Assembly (NCBI GenBank): GCA_041750975.1
Contig: JBGSYN010000239.1
Span: forward strand, 1-23,980
DNA length: 23,980 nt
Source of the DNA: JBGSYN01 sp041750975
GTDB taxonomy: Bacteria > Pseudomonadota > Alphaproteobacteria > Geminicoccales > Geminicoccaceae
Direction of reading: 5' to 3'
Positions 14,068-21,257 of the stretch are shown here, piece by piece. The position numbers and the translations under genes were made by a program. The stretch's first letter is position 1. The number at the start of each line of letters is the position of its first letter. The notes beneath the pieces were generated by a model that worked only from the letters and a program-made list of their open reading frames with translations, had not been told where the DNA came from and did no database searches.

Positions 14068-14552
14068 AAGACTATTTCGCCACATTCGCTGCCTATAACG
14101 CCTGGGCCAACTCATCGATCTACGATGCCGCTGCGGCGCTATCCGATGCGCAGTTCCGAGAGGATGTCGGTGTCTTCTTCCGCTCGCTGCACGGCACGCT
14201 GAACCACGGCCTCGTCGCCGATCGGATCTGGCTATGGCGGCTGACCGGCGAGGGGGTCGCACCGCAACGACTGGACGACACTCTTTTCGAAGACCTTGCC
14301 CCGCTCCGGCGCGCGCGCGAATCCGAGGATCGCCGGATTGTCGCCTATATTCAAGACCTTGGGGTCGATGCTTTCAATGATACGTTGCGCTACAGCAATA
14401 CCTCGGGCAAGGAATTCGAACAGAACCTATCCCTTGTCCTGGGCCATTTTTTCAACCATCAGACCCATCATCGGGGTCACGCCCATGCGGCTCTTACCCA
14501 GCTTACCGGGAAAGCGCCGTCGCTGGACCTGATGTACTATCTGCGCCGCTGA
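14064..14552 (+). CDS. DinB-family four-helix metal protein
   Basis: 162 aa from a TTG that overlaps the acoC TGA by 3-4 bases (TTGA), so it is co-translated with the aco genes. The DinB/YfiT fold is a four-helix bundle with a three-His metal site; candidates here are His48 (GTLNHGLVADRIWLWRL) and His135/His139 in THHRGHAHA. The N-terminus KDYFATFAAYNAWANSSIYDA is the family's standard start, which supports the TTG. Members include thiol S-transferases and proteins of unknown role, and despite the name most are not DNA-repair proteins. Its coupling to acoC suggests a function tied to acetoin or aldehyde metabolism, but this is inference. Confidence 0.82.
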   Translation: MKDYFATFAAYNAWANSSIYDAAAALSDAQFREDVGVFFRSLHGTLNHGLVADRIWLWRLTGEGVAPQRLDDTLFEDLAPLRRARESEDRRIVAYIQDLGVDAFNDTLRYSNTSGKEFEQNLSLVLGHFFNHQTHHRGHAHAALTQLTGKAPSLDLMYYLRR

Positions 14553-14631
14553 CCGCAGGTTTCGGGTGGTCATCCTTTAAGCACAGGCCGATAACCGGAC
14601 GTCCGAACATCGAGGATGATCTGGCCCCCGC

Positions 14632-15546
14632 ATGCGGCAAATGACGTTTCACGACTGGCTGCTCCTGAGCCTCCTCGCCCTTTTGTGGGGCGGCACGTTT
14701 CTCTATTCCGAGATCGCTCTCACGGCACTCGGGCCCTTGAGCATCGTTGCGATCCGCATCGGGCTTGCAGCCGTCATCCTCTGGCTGATCGTCCTGGTCT
14801 TCGATTTCGAACCGCCTCGAGGTCGCGGGACCTGGGGCCGGCTCTGGGTGATGGGGCTGATCAACAACGCCCTGCCGTTCAGCTGCATCGTCTGGGCTCA
14901 GGTTCACATCACGAGCGGTGTCGCGGCCATCCTCAACGCCACGACACCGTTCTTCGTCGTGATCCTGGCGCATCTCCTCACCGACGACGAAAAACTGAGC
15001 TCGAACAAGGGCCTGGGTGTCGGGGTTGGCTTCCTGGGTGTGATCTTAATGATCGGACCCGGCGCTCTCGGCGGCGTCGATCGGGGCTCGCTCGGTCAGA
15101 TTGCGATGCTGGTCGCTGCCATTTCGTACAGCTTTGCCGGTATCTGGGGCCGACGCCTCAAGAACCTGCATCCGGTCGTGGCCGCAACCGGCATGCTCAC
15201 CTGCTCGGCGACGATCATGATTCCAGTGGCGCTCATCGTCGAGGGCGCGCCATCCGGTGTTCCCACGGCGGGCGTGGCGCTCTCGCTGCTCGGCCTCGCC
15301 GTGCTCGGCACGGTTGGCGCCTATATGATCTATTTCCGGCTGCTCAGAACCGTCGGCGCCACCAATCTCTTGCTCGTCACCTTCCTCGTGCCCTTGGTTG
15401 CGGTGACCCTGGGCATCCTCGTCCTCGACGAGCCGCTGTCGGTAACGGCCATCATCGGCATGGTTGCCATCGGCCTCGGTCTCGCTTTGGTCGATGGGCG
15501 GCTCCTCGCAGCATTTGGCGGAAAAGGCTATCAGCCGCAGCGGTGA
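14632..15546 (+). CDS. EamA-family drug/metabolite exporter (DMT superfamily)
   Basis: 304 aa with ten hydrophobic segments in two EamA repeats (roughly residues 8-135 and 150-295). The first helix contains LLALLWGGTFLYSEIAL, a standard DMT signature, and the end of repeat 1 has NATTPFFVVILAHLL. Family members export amino acids, nucleosides or other metabolites, and the substrate is unknown. ATGs at 14632 and 14641 are both possible, with no clear Shine-Dalgarno; the nearest purine run, GAGGA (14612-14616), is 15 nt away. The gene is on its own, 79 nt after the DinB gene, and converges with the gene ending at 15565. Confidence 0.88.
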   Translation: MRQMTFHDWLLLSLLALLWGGTFLYSEIALTALGPLSIVAIRIGLAAVILWLIVLVFDFEPPRGRGTWGRLWVMGLINNALPFSCIVWAQVHITSGVAAILNATTPFFVVILAHLLTDDEKLSSNKGLGVGVGFLGVILMIGPGALGGVDRGSLGQIAMLVAAISYSFAGIWGRRLKNLHPVVAATGMLTCSATIMIPVALIVEGAPSGVPTAGVALSLLGLAVLGTVGAYMIYFRLLRTVGATNLLLVTFLVPLVAVTLGILVLDEPLSVTAIIGMVAIGLGLALVDGRLLAAFGGKGYQPQR

Positions 15547-15564
15547 CCCTCGCCCGTACCGGCA

Positions 15565-16101
15565 CTATTGCAGCGGCTTCGCCCGGTTGAAATTGCTGGG
15601 ATTGAAGTAGAAGCCTTCGGTCCCGAGATTGGCGGAGAATTTGCCGAGATTGTTGCGGTCGCCGTAAGTCCCTTGCGCCGCGTTGACGCCGACCGACTTG
15701 CCGCCGGAATCCTTCAAGGCCGTATAGCGGCAGGCGCACCAGACGAAATCGGTCTCGATCCGCTGCGTGTCGAAGTATTCGAAGATCTGTGAGAGCGAGA
15801 ACTGGCCTGCGGCGAACATGATCATCGCGAGGTTCGGGTCGTTGCGCTGCGCCAGGAGTTGCTGACAGGCGACGAGGCTCACCGGATCGCCGCTCAGCGT
15901 ATAGTTCGGGCAGGTCTTGAACTGCTCGACCGTCAGCTTGGGCGTGCCGCCGAAGGTCCCGCCGATGATCGCCTTCATATCTGCCGTGAACATGTTCTTG
16001 CTGAACTCGGTGTAGAAGGTCACGGAACAGCCGGGCGGCACCTTGGCATAGCCATTGCTCAGATTCCACTGGCCGTGACCCGCGAGATAAGTGGTTGTCA
16101 A
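15565..16101 (-). CDS. Unrecognised 178-aa protein, weakly Stv/adhesin-like
   Basis: A TTG at 16101 is preferred, with GGAGG 8 nt upstream; another TTG at 16116 would add five residues. The protein begins TTTYLAGHGQWN and soon has VPPGCSVTFYTEFSK, a pairing (a GHG turn followed by G-x-S-V-x-F-Y) that resembles the small putative adhesin 'Stv' domain seen around polymorphic-toxin loci. This is a faint memory-based match, not proof. Five cysteines are present (PGC, TCP, VACQ, and the WCAC pair), as well as an Asn/Phe-rich end (GFYFNPSNFNRAK). No signal peptide or membrane segment is visible. It stands alone, converging with the exporter gene (18-nt gap) and following the aspT relic. Confidence 0.6.
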   Translation of the reverse strand: MTTTYLAGHGQWNLSNGYAKVPPGCSVTFYTEFSKNMFTADMKAIIGGTFGGTPKLTVEQFKTCPNYTLSGDPVSLVACQQLLAQRNDPNLAMIMFAAGQFSLSQIFEYFDTQRIETDFVWCACRYTALKDSGGKSVGVNAAQGTYGDRNNLGKFSANLGTEGFYFNPSNFNRAKPLQ

Positions 16102-16178
16102 TATGTCGTCCTCCAAAAACGAGAATCGACCGCAACCATAAGTTGAATTACTCTTCGAACCGAAAGGTTTCGAGCGGT

Positions 16179-16201
16179 CGCTCCTGATTCCGCAAGGAGC
16201 G
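16179..16201. terminator. Hairpin downstream of the aspartate operon
   Basis: CGCTCCT (16179-16185), a 9-nt loop and AGGAGCG (16195-16201) form a perfect 7-bp stem about 50 nt beyond the end of the aspT relic on the minus strand. It may terminate that transcript. There is no U-tract, so it could equally be part of the leader of the 15565-16101 gene. Confidence 0.3.
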
Positions 16202-16249
16202 TCGAAGGAGAGCCATCGTACAAATCGGCAACCGACGGACGACCCGGGA

Positions 16250-16545
16250 TCAGGCGCCGCCGAGGGTGATCACCAGGACGGCGCCCCAGATGGCGAGCAG
16301 GACATTGCCGACGGCGTAGCCGAGGGTCAGCACCTGGCTTTGCGCAGGAAGAACGCCTGCCGCACGTCCTTCGAGATCTCGACCCCGGTCTGGCCGATCA
16401 ACACGCCCGCAAGCAGGCAGCCTGTCACCGAACCCAAGGTGAAACTGCCGATCGTGATCTTGCCGATCGCGTAGCCGATGGCGAGGGCCAGAAATAACGC
16501 CAGTTCAAGATGGTCGACGAAGGCCTGGATGAGGGTGTCCAGCAT
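16250..16545 (-). pseudogene. Collapsed second aspartate-alanine antiporter (AspT remnant)
   Basis: The ATG at 16545 opens a frame matching the AspT N-terminus for about 66 residues (LELALFLALAIGYAIGK, GSVTGCLLAGVLIGQ, ISKDVRQAFFL), aligning with ISGDVKSTFFI of the intact protein, then ends at a TGA at 16327. In the neighbouring frame, 16348-16250 encodes a typical AspT C-terminus (SQVLTLGYAVGNVLLAIWG, then a hydrophobic end and TGA). About 470 central residues are missing and the two ends are out of frame, so a large deletion near 16345 destroyed the gene. It lies 36 nt after asdA. The N-terminal piece may still be translated. Confidence 0.8.
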
Positions 16546-16581
16546 CAGACACCCATCATCGAGCCCGACACGGCAACGAGC

Positions 16582-18201
16582 CTAGGCTTGCACGGGCTCG
16601 CCGATCGAGGCGCGATAGGCCTGGACGTAGCCGCGGGCGACCGAGCGGACCGCGCGGCCGATGGCTTCATAGGTCTCGTCGTCAAGATTGGCGAAGGAGA
16701 CGCGCGCCGACCAGTTGGGGGCATGGAAGCCCGAGCCGTTCAACAGGACGATGCCGTGGTCGGCGGCAAGCTTGAAGACGATATCGAGCGGGTTGACGTT
16801 CTCTTTGACCCAGTCGACGACCTCCTCGCCGACATACTTCTGCAGCCAGAACTCGAAATCGATGATGCCGTAATAACGGTCGAAATAGGGTCCCGGATTT
16901 GACTCGATTCCCATGCCCTCAACGAGCAAACGGAAGCGATTATCGCAAATTGCCATGCACGCCTTCTGGTAGACCTTTTCGGGGTCCAGCATCTCGACCA
17001 GGCCGAACATCGTCATCATGACCTGCTGCGGCAATGAGAGACCGGCGGTGTGATTGAGCGCCACGTCCCGGCTGTCGGCGACGATCCGATCGATGAACTT
17101 GATGTCGCGCGGCGTCGGGGTCAGGGCGATATAGCGTTTCTCGATGGTCTTTTGAATATTTTCGGGATGTTTCTTGATCATCTCATCGAAAATATTGTCC
17201 TGTGCCACGGCAATAACGCCAAGGCGCCAGCCGGTGCAGCCGAAGTATTTTGAGAATGAATACACGCCGATCGTGTTGCGCGGCAAATGGCCGAGCAGGG
17301 ATTGGAAGTCGGGCACGAACGTGCCGTAGACGTCGTCGGTGAGGATCATCAGATCCGGGCGCTTGGTGTTCACGAATTTGACCAGTCGCTCGATCGTTTC
17401 GGGATCGAAGGCCACGGCCGACGGATTGCCCGGATTGACCAGGAAGAACGCTTTGACCTTGGGGTCTTCAAGCGGTTTCAGATCCTCTTCGGTGAACTGA
17501 AAGCGGTCCTCCTGCTCGACATTGATAAAGATCTTGTTGAGCGCGTAGTCTTCGAGATCAGGCATTTCGAGATAGGGTGTGAAGATCGGTGTGCCCAAGG
17601 CGATCGTGTCGCCGGCGTTGAGGAGACGCTGGTTCTTCAGGGTCTTGAAGATGTAGCACATCGCCGCTGTTCCGCCTTCGACCGGATAGAGGTCGAATTT
17701 GACGTCGGGACGATGCCCGGCGCACATCGCCCACATCAGATATTCGTGGGTGATCACCTCATTGTGGACCAGCGAACGGTCCGGCACCGGGTAATTGTCG
17801 CCGATGATCGAATCGGTCAGTTCGTGAACGAAGGAATCAGGGTCGAAGCTGAATTTCAGAATGGCGAATTCGACGGCCTCGCCGAGGGTTTTGCTGCCGG
17901 GTGCTTCCGCATGCTGCTCGAGCCAGCGTTGCAGACGCTGATGACAACCCTGCTTCGGCGGCATGCCGGCCAGGCCCGCATCCTCGTCGTCATAGGCGCG
18001 GCGCGCCTCGGCGAGCGCGAATTGGCCGAGCAGGAAGAAGGCTTCGCGGGCCCTGGTCGCGATCCAGTTCGGGTTGCCGCGGCCCGCGTTCAAATACATG
18101 ATCGCGGCTTTTTTCGACTTGGTCTGGGCCAGCTTGATCAGCTCGTCCTTGATCTCGAACGGGCTAAGGTCCTCGAACTTGCCGAAATCGAAATGGTCCA
18201 T
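16582..18201 (-). CDS. asdA: Aspartate 4-decarboxylase (bifunctional aspartate aminotransferase), PLP
   Basis: 539 aa, the characteristic length of AsdA, a PLP fold-type I enzyme that converts L-aspartate to L-alanine and CO2 and also transaminates aspartate. Seen: AGRGNPNW at 39-46, NPGNPSAVAF around 256-265, DDVYGTFVP around 289-297, the PLP-binding Lys318 in YSFSKYFGCTGWRLG, and the C-terminal NGSGFHAPNWSARVSFANL. The long insertions relative to standard aminotransferases are present. The ATG at 18201 has AAGGA 8 nt upstream. It lies 31 nt after aspT in the same transcript. Decarboxylation consumes a cytoplasmic proton, so with AspT the pair builds proton-motive force and raises internal pH. 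Confidence 0.93.
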   Translation of the reverse strand: MDHFDFGKFEDLSPFEIKDELIKLAQTKSKKAAIMYLNAGRGNPNWIATRAREAFFLLGQFALAEARRAYDDEDAGLAGMPPKQGCHQRLQRWLEQHAEAPGSKTLGEAVEFAILKFSFDPDSFVHELTDSIIGDNYPVPDRSLVHNEVITHEYLMWAMCAGHRPDVKFDLYPVEGGTAAMCYIFKTLKNQRLLNAGDTIALGTPIFTPYLEMPDLEDYALNKIFINVEQEDRFQFTEEDLKPLEDPKVKAFFLVNPGNPSAVAFDPETIERLVKFVNTKRPDLMILTDDVYGTFVPDFQSLLGHLPRNTIGVYSFSKYFGCTGWRLGVIAVAQDNIFDEMIKKHPENIQKTIEKRYIALTPTPRDIKFIDRIVADSRDVALNHTAGLSLPQQVMMTMFGLVEMLDPEKVYQKACMAICDNRFRLLVEGMGIESNPGPYFDRYYGIIDFEFWLQKYVGEEVVDWVKENVNPLDIVFKLAADHGIVLLNGSGFHAPNWSARVSFANLDDETYEAIGRAVRSVARGYVQAYRASIGEPVQA

Positions 18202-18232
18202 TTCCCAGTTCCTTTTTTCAGATTTTTCGGAC

Positions 18233-19933
18233 TTAAGGTGTCGATACCCCGGACGGCGCCAGGAGGAGGACGATGACCAGGCCGAAGATCGTCAAGAGTG
18301 TATTGCCGACCGCATAAGGCATTCCGTAGCCGAGGGCCGGAACACGGCTTTTGGCGGCCTCCTGGATCATGCCGAGGGCTGCGGTCGTGGTGCGAACGCC
18401 GGCGCAGGCGCCGAAGAGGATGGCCGGATGAAACTTGAAGACGTAATGGCCGAGATAGACCGAGGCGATCATCGGGATGGATGTCGCAACGATTCCCCAG
18501 ATGAAAAGGGCGATACCGACTTCCTGCAATCCTTGGACAAACCCCGGTCCGGCGCCGATGCCGACGACCGCGATGAAGATGTTGAGCCCGAGCGTGTTCA
18601 TCAACCAGAGCGCGGGACCGGGGATACGGCCGAAGATCGGGTGGGTGGTCCGAAGCCAGCCCAGTACCAGGCCGGACAGCAAGGCGCCGCCCGTGGTCGA
18701 GAGGCTGATGGGCACACCGCCCGCATAATAGGTCAGGGCGCCGATCAGGCCGCCGATGACGATGCCCCAGCCGACGAAGGCGATGTCGGTGCTCTCGACC
18801 GGCCGGTCGGCATGACCGAGCGCCTTGATCGCAGCCTCGACATGATGGCGTGCGCCGACCAGCGTGATGATGTCGCCGCGCTCCAGCACGGTTTTCGGCA
18901 AGATCGGCAACTCGACCATGCTCCGTACCAGCTTGCGGGCGTAAACGCCCCGCGCAAACGGCGCCTGGCTCAGCTCCCGAAGTGTCTTGCCGGCGTGGGT
19001 TTTGCGATTGACGAAGACATCGACAACCTCGGCCTGCTCATCGAGCAGTTCGTGGTCCTCAACCTCGGTAAGTTTGGTTCCCAGCAACTCGACCAGATTG
19101 TCGCGACGGCCGGAGAACGCGACGACATCACCCTCGGCGAGGACGGTCGACGCATCGGCGTCGATGATTTGATCGCCACGTCGCACCCGTTCGACGAAGA
19201 CGCGAAGATCCGGCAGCAATTCACCGACCGGTCGCCCGGTCAGGCCACTGTCCGCGGTGATGCGATAGGCCCGAAGCGCGAACTGATGATAGGCCGAGGT
19301 GATGCCAGGCTCGGAACTGGCAACGCCGCCCATCTGCTCTTCATATTGCCGGCAAACCGCGGGCAAATCGATGCCCAGCAGCTTCGGGCCTAGCTGGGCA
19401 AGGATAATTGCCGAGCCGATCGTGCCCCAGATATAGGTGACCGCATAGGCGATGGGGATCTGGCCGACGAAGGTCGCGGCCTGATCCGGTGGCAGACCGA
19501 GGGAGTTGATCTGGTCCGTGGCAACGCCGATCGCGGCCGAGATGGTCTGCGAGCCCGAGTAGAAACCGGCAGCATAGCCGAGGGGCAGGCGCGCGATGAT
19601 CGCACAGACATAGGGGACGACAAGGCACAGGGCCAGCACGCAGAGGGCGAAGGCGATCTGGCGCAGTCCGTCCGCGCCGAACCCCCGCACGAATTGGGGG
19701 CCGACGCCGAAGCCGACGGCGAAGATGAAGAGAATGAAAAAGGTCGATTTCACATCGCCGGAGATGTCGATGTGGAGTTGGCCGATGACGACACCGGCGA
19801 GCAGCGTCGCCGTCACATTGCCGAGATTGAACCCCGCCACCTTGAGCGGCCCGATGACGAAGCCGATAGCGAGCGCCAGAAAGATCGCAAGTTGCGGATA
19901 GGTCTGCAGGGTCGCGACGAACCAATCGATCAT
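18233..19933 (-). CDS. aspT: Aspartate-alanine antiporter
   Basis: 566 aa (Tetragenococcus AspT has 543), of the AAEx transporter family. Five or so membrane helices (residues ~15-180) are followed by a large cytoplasmic region with two RCK_C-like domains (about 222-290 and 303-375), then a second membrane block (385-560). Conserved features are GFGVGPQF (74-81), FYSGSQTISAAIGVATDQ (124-141) and, in the second half, GLLLGW-type and FGACAGVRTT-type motifs. The ATG at 19933 begins MIDWFVATLQ, preceded by GGGAGAGAG; the frame extends to 19972 without support. It exchanges external aspartate for internal alanine, electrogenically. It heads the operon with asdA and the aspT relic; a leader hairpin lies at 19956-19971. 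Confidence 0.92.
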   Translation of the reverse strand: MIDWFVATLQTYPQLAIFLALAIGFVIGPLKVAGFNLGNVTATLLAGVVIGQLHIDISGDVKSTFFILFIFAVGFGVGPQFVRGFGADGLRQIAFALCVLALCLVVPYVCAIIARLPLGYAAGFYSGSQTISAAIGVATDQINSLGLPPDQAATFVGQIPIAYAVTYIWGTIGSAIILAQLGPKLLGIDLPAVCRQYEEQMGGVASSEPGITSAYHQFALRAYRITADSGLTGRPVGELLPDLRVFVERVRRGDQIIDADASTVLAEGDVVAFSGRRDNLVELLGTKLTEVEDHELLDEQAEVVDVFVNRKTHAGKTLRELSQAPFARGVYARKLVRSMVELPILPKTVLERGDIITLVGARHHVEAAIKALGHADRPVESTDIAFVGWGIVIGGLIGALTYYAGGVPISLSTTGGALLSGLVLGWLRTTHPIFGRIPGPALWLMNTLGLNIFIAVVGIGAGPGFVQGLQEVGIALFIWGIVATSIPMIASVYLGHYVFKFHPAILFGACAGVRTTTAALGMIQEAAKSRVPALGYGMPYAVGNTLLTIFGLVIVLLLAPSGVSTP

Positions 19934-19955
19934 CTGGCGGTCTCTCTCCCGTTGC

Positions 19956-19971
19956 TGCGCTTTGGAGCGCA
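19956..19971 (-). other. Small hairpin in the aspT leader
   Basis: TGCGCT-TTGG-AGCGCA is a perfect 6-bp stem with a 4-nt loop, 22 nt upstream of the aspT start, in the divergent interval with the efflux adaptor gene. It may be an mRNA structure or a repressor half-site pair. Nothing else supports either reading. Confidence 0.25.
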
Positions 19972-20092
19972 CCCCTCTCTTTCATTCGCTGCCGAGACGT
20001 TGTACAGACGACCGCGAACGTGGATCGGCAATTTTGATGCGTTCGTGCTCCATCGCAAGGTTGTCGAAGTCGCAGGTAGGATAGAAGGCTTT

Positions 20093-21253
20093 ATGAGAGA
20101 TCGGATCGGCGAACTCTTCTTTCCGTTCGTCGCGGTGACCGCATTGGCTCTGGTCGGTCTGTCGAACGCCGACTATGTACAAGCGCAATCGGACACGGCG
20201 CCGAAACCGGCCGTCACCGTGGTCGAGGTGGCGAGCCAGGACGTCGCCCCGACCCAGTCCTATACCGGACGGGTTACGGCGATCGACAAGGTCGATCTGA
20301 TCGCCCGGGTCCCGGGCTTCATCGTGAAGCAGAATTTCGAGGAAGGAACGCGCGTCGACCAGGGCGAGCTCCTTTTCCAGCTCGAACAGGCTCCCTATGA
20401 AGCCAGTCTCGACGAGGCCAAGGGCACGCTCGAAGCAAGCGAGGGTGAGGCCAAGCTCGCCGAACTCGAGCGCGATCGGCAGGCGACATTGGTGGAGCGG
20501 CAGGTCGTGGCACAGGCAGTGCTGGACAATGCAGAAGCCTCGTTCGCCAAAGCCAATGGCGACACATTGCGCTCACAGGGTCTGGTCAAGCAGGCGGAGC
20601 TCAATCTGGGCTATACGGCGATCTCGGCACCCTTCGCCGGTCGGATCGGTGTCGCGCAATATTCGGAAGGCGCCTACGTCGGCCCGGATAGCGGAACCCT
20701 CGCCGTCCTGGTCAGCCAGGATCCGATCTATGTCGCTTTTCCGGCACCCGCCCGAGAAGTCCTGGCCATTCAAAAGCAACAACTTGCGGGCGAGCGCGAA
20801 GGTGCCGAGATAACATTCGCACTGAAGCTCGCCGACGGCACCGCCTACGACCAGGCAGGGACCTTCAGCTTTGCCGATGTCGAGGTCAATCCGGGGACCG
20901 ATTCTATTGAAATTCGGGGGACGTTTCCGAATGCCGACGGCCTCCTGATCGACCAGGCGCTGGTGACGGTTCTGGTTCAGACCGAAGCCGCTAAGCCGAC
21001 CTTGGTGGTGCCGCAGGAAGCCGTGCAGTTCGATCAGTTGGGCCGGTTCGTCCTGGCCCTCGATCAGAGCGACAAGGTCGCGGTTCGCCGGGTGACGGTG
21101 GGCGAGCAGCTGGGTGCGTTGATTGCCGTGACCGACGGCCTGGCCGCGGGCGATCGGGTCATCATCGAGGGCATACAGAAGGTCCGCCCGGATATGGTGG
21201 TCGATCCCACCGTGGTGCCGATGCCGGAAGCGACGACCGCCGTGGCGGGCTAG
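20093..21253 (+). CDS. RND efflux periplasmic adaptor (membrane fusion protein)
   Basis: 386 aa. The N-terminal segment (about 8-32, FFPFVAVTALALVG then ADYVQAQ) is a signal peptide or anchor without a lipobox cysteine. The lipoyl halves lie at ~66-99 (VDLIARVPGFIVKQNFEEG) and ~173-205 (YTAISAPFAGRIG) and flank an alpha-hairpin coiled coil rich in Glu/Ala (100-172). A beta-barrel and a membrane-proximal domain follow (VVPQEAVQF and GDRVIIEGIQKVRPDM). It links the inner-membrane pump to an outer-membrane channel of TolC type, which is not in the window. The ATG at 20093 follows GAAGG; in-frame sequence upstream to 19694 is antisense to aspT. The pump gene begins 4 nt after its stop. Confidence 0.9.
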   Translation: MRDRIGELFFPFVAVTALALVGLSNADYVQAQSDTAPKPAVTVVEVASQDVAPTQSYTGRVTAIDKVDLIARVPGFIVKQNFEEGTRVDQGELLFQLEQAPYEASLDEAKGTLEASEGEAKLAELERDRQATLVERQVVAQAVLDNAEASFAKANGDTLRSQGLVKQAELNLGYTAISAPFAGRIGVAQYSEGAYVGPDSGTLAVLVSQDPIYVAFPAPAREVLAIQKQQLAGEREGAEITFALKLADGTAYDQAGTFSFADVEVNPGTDSIEIRGTFPNADGLLIDQALVTVLVQTEAAKPTLVVPQEAVQFDQLGRFVLALDQSDKVAVRRVTVGEQLGALIAVTDGLAAGDRVIIEGIQKVRPDMVVDPTVVPMPEATTAVAG

Positions 21254-21257
21254 GTCG

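Noticed and set aside
12871..14262. 463-codon open frame on the minus strand
   Set aside because: Antisense to acoC and the DinB gene. The translation shows Arg/His-rich composition and no recognisable domain.
14570..14619. Inverted repeat TCATCCT/AGGATGA before the exporter gene
   Set aside because: The 7-bp arms are 36 nt apart with no supporting promoter or terminator context, so it is likely chance.
17287..19393. Two long plus-strand frames (17287-18276 and 18074-19393)
   Set aside because: Antisense to asdA and aspT, both with clear catalytic or family motifs over their full length.
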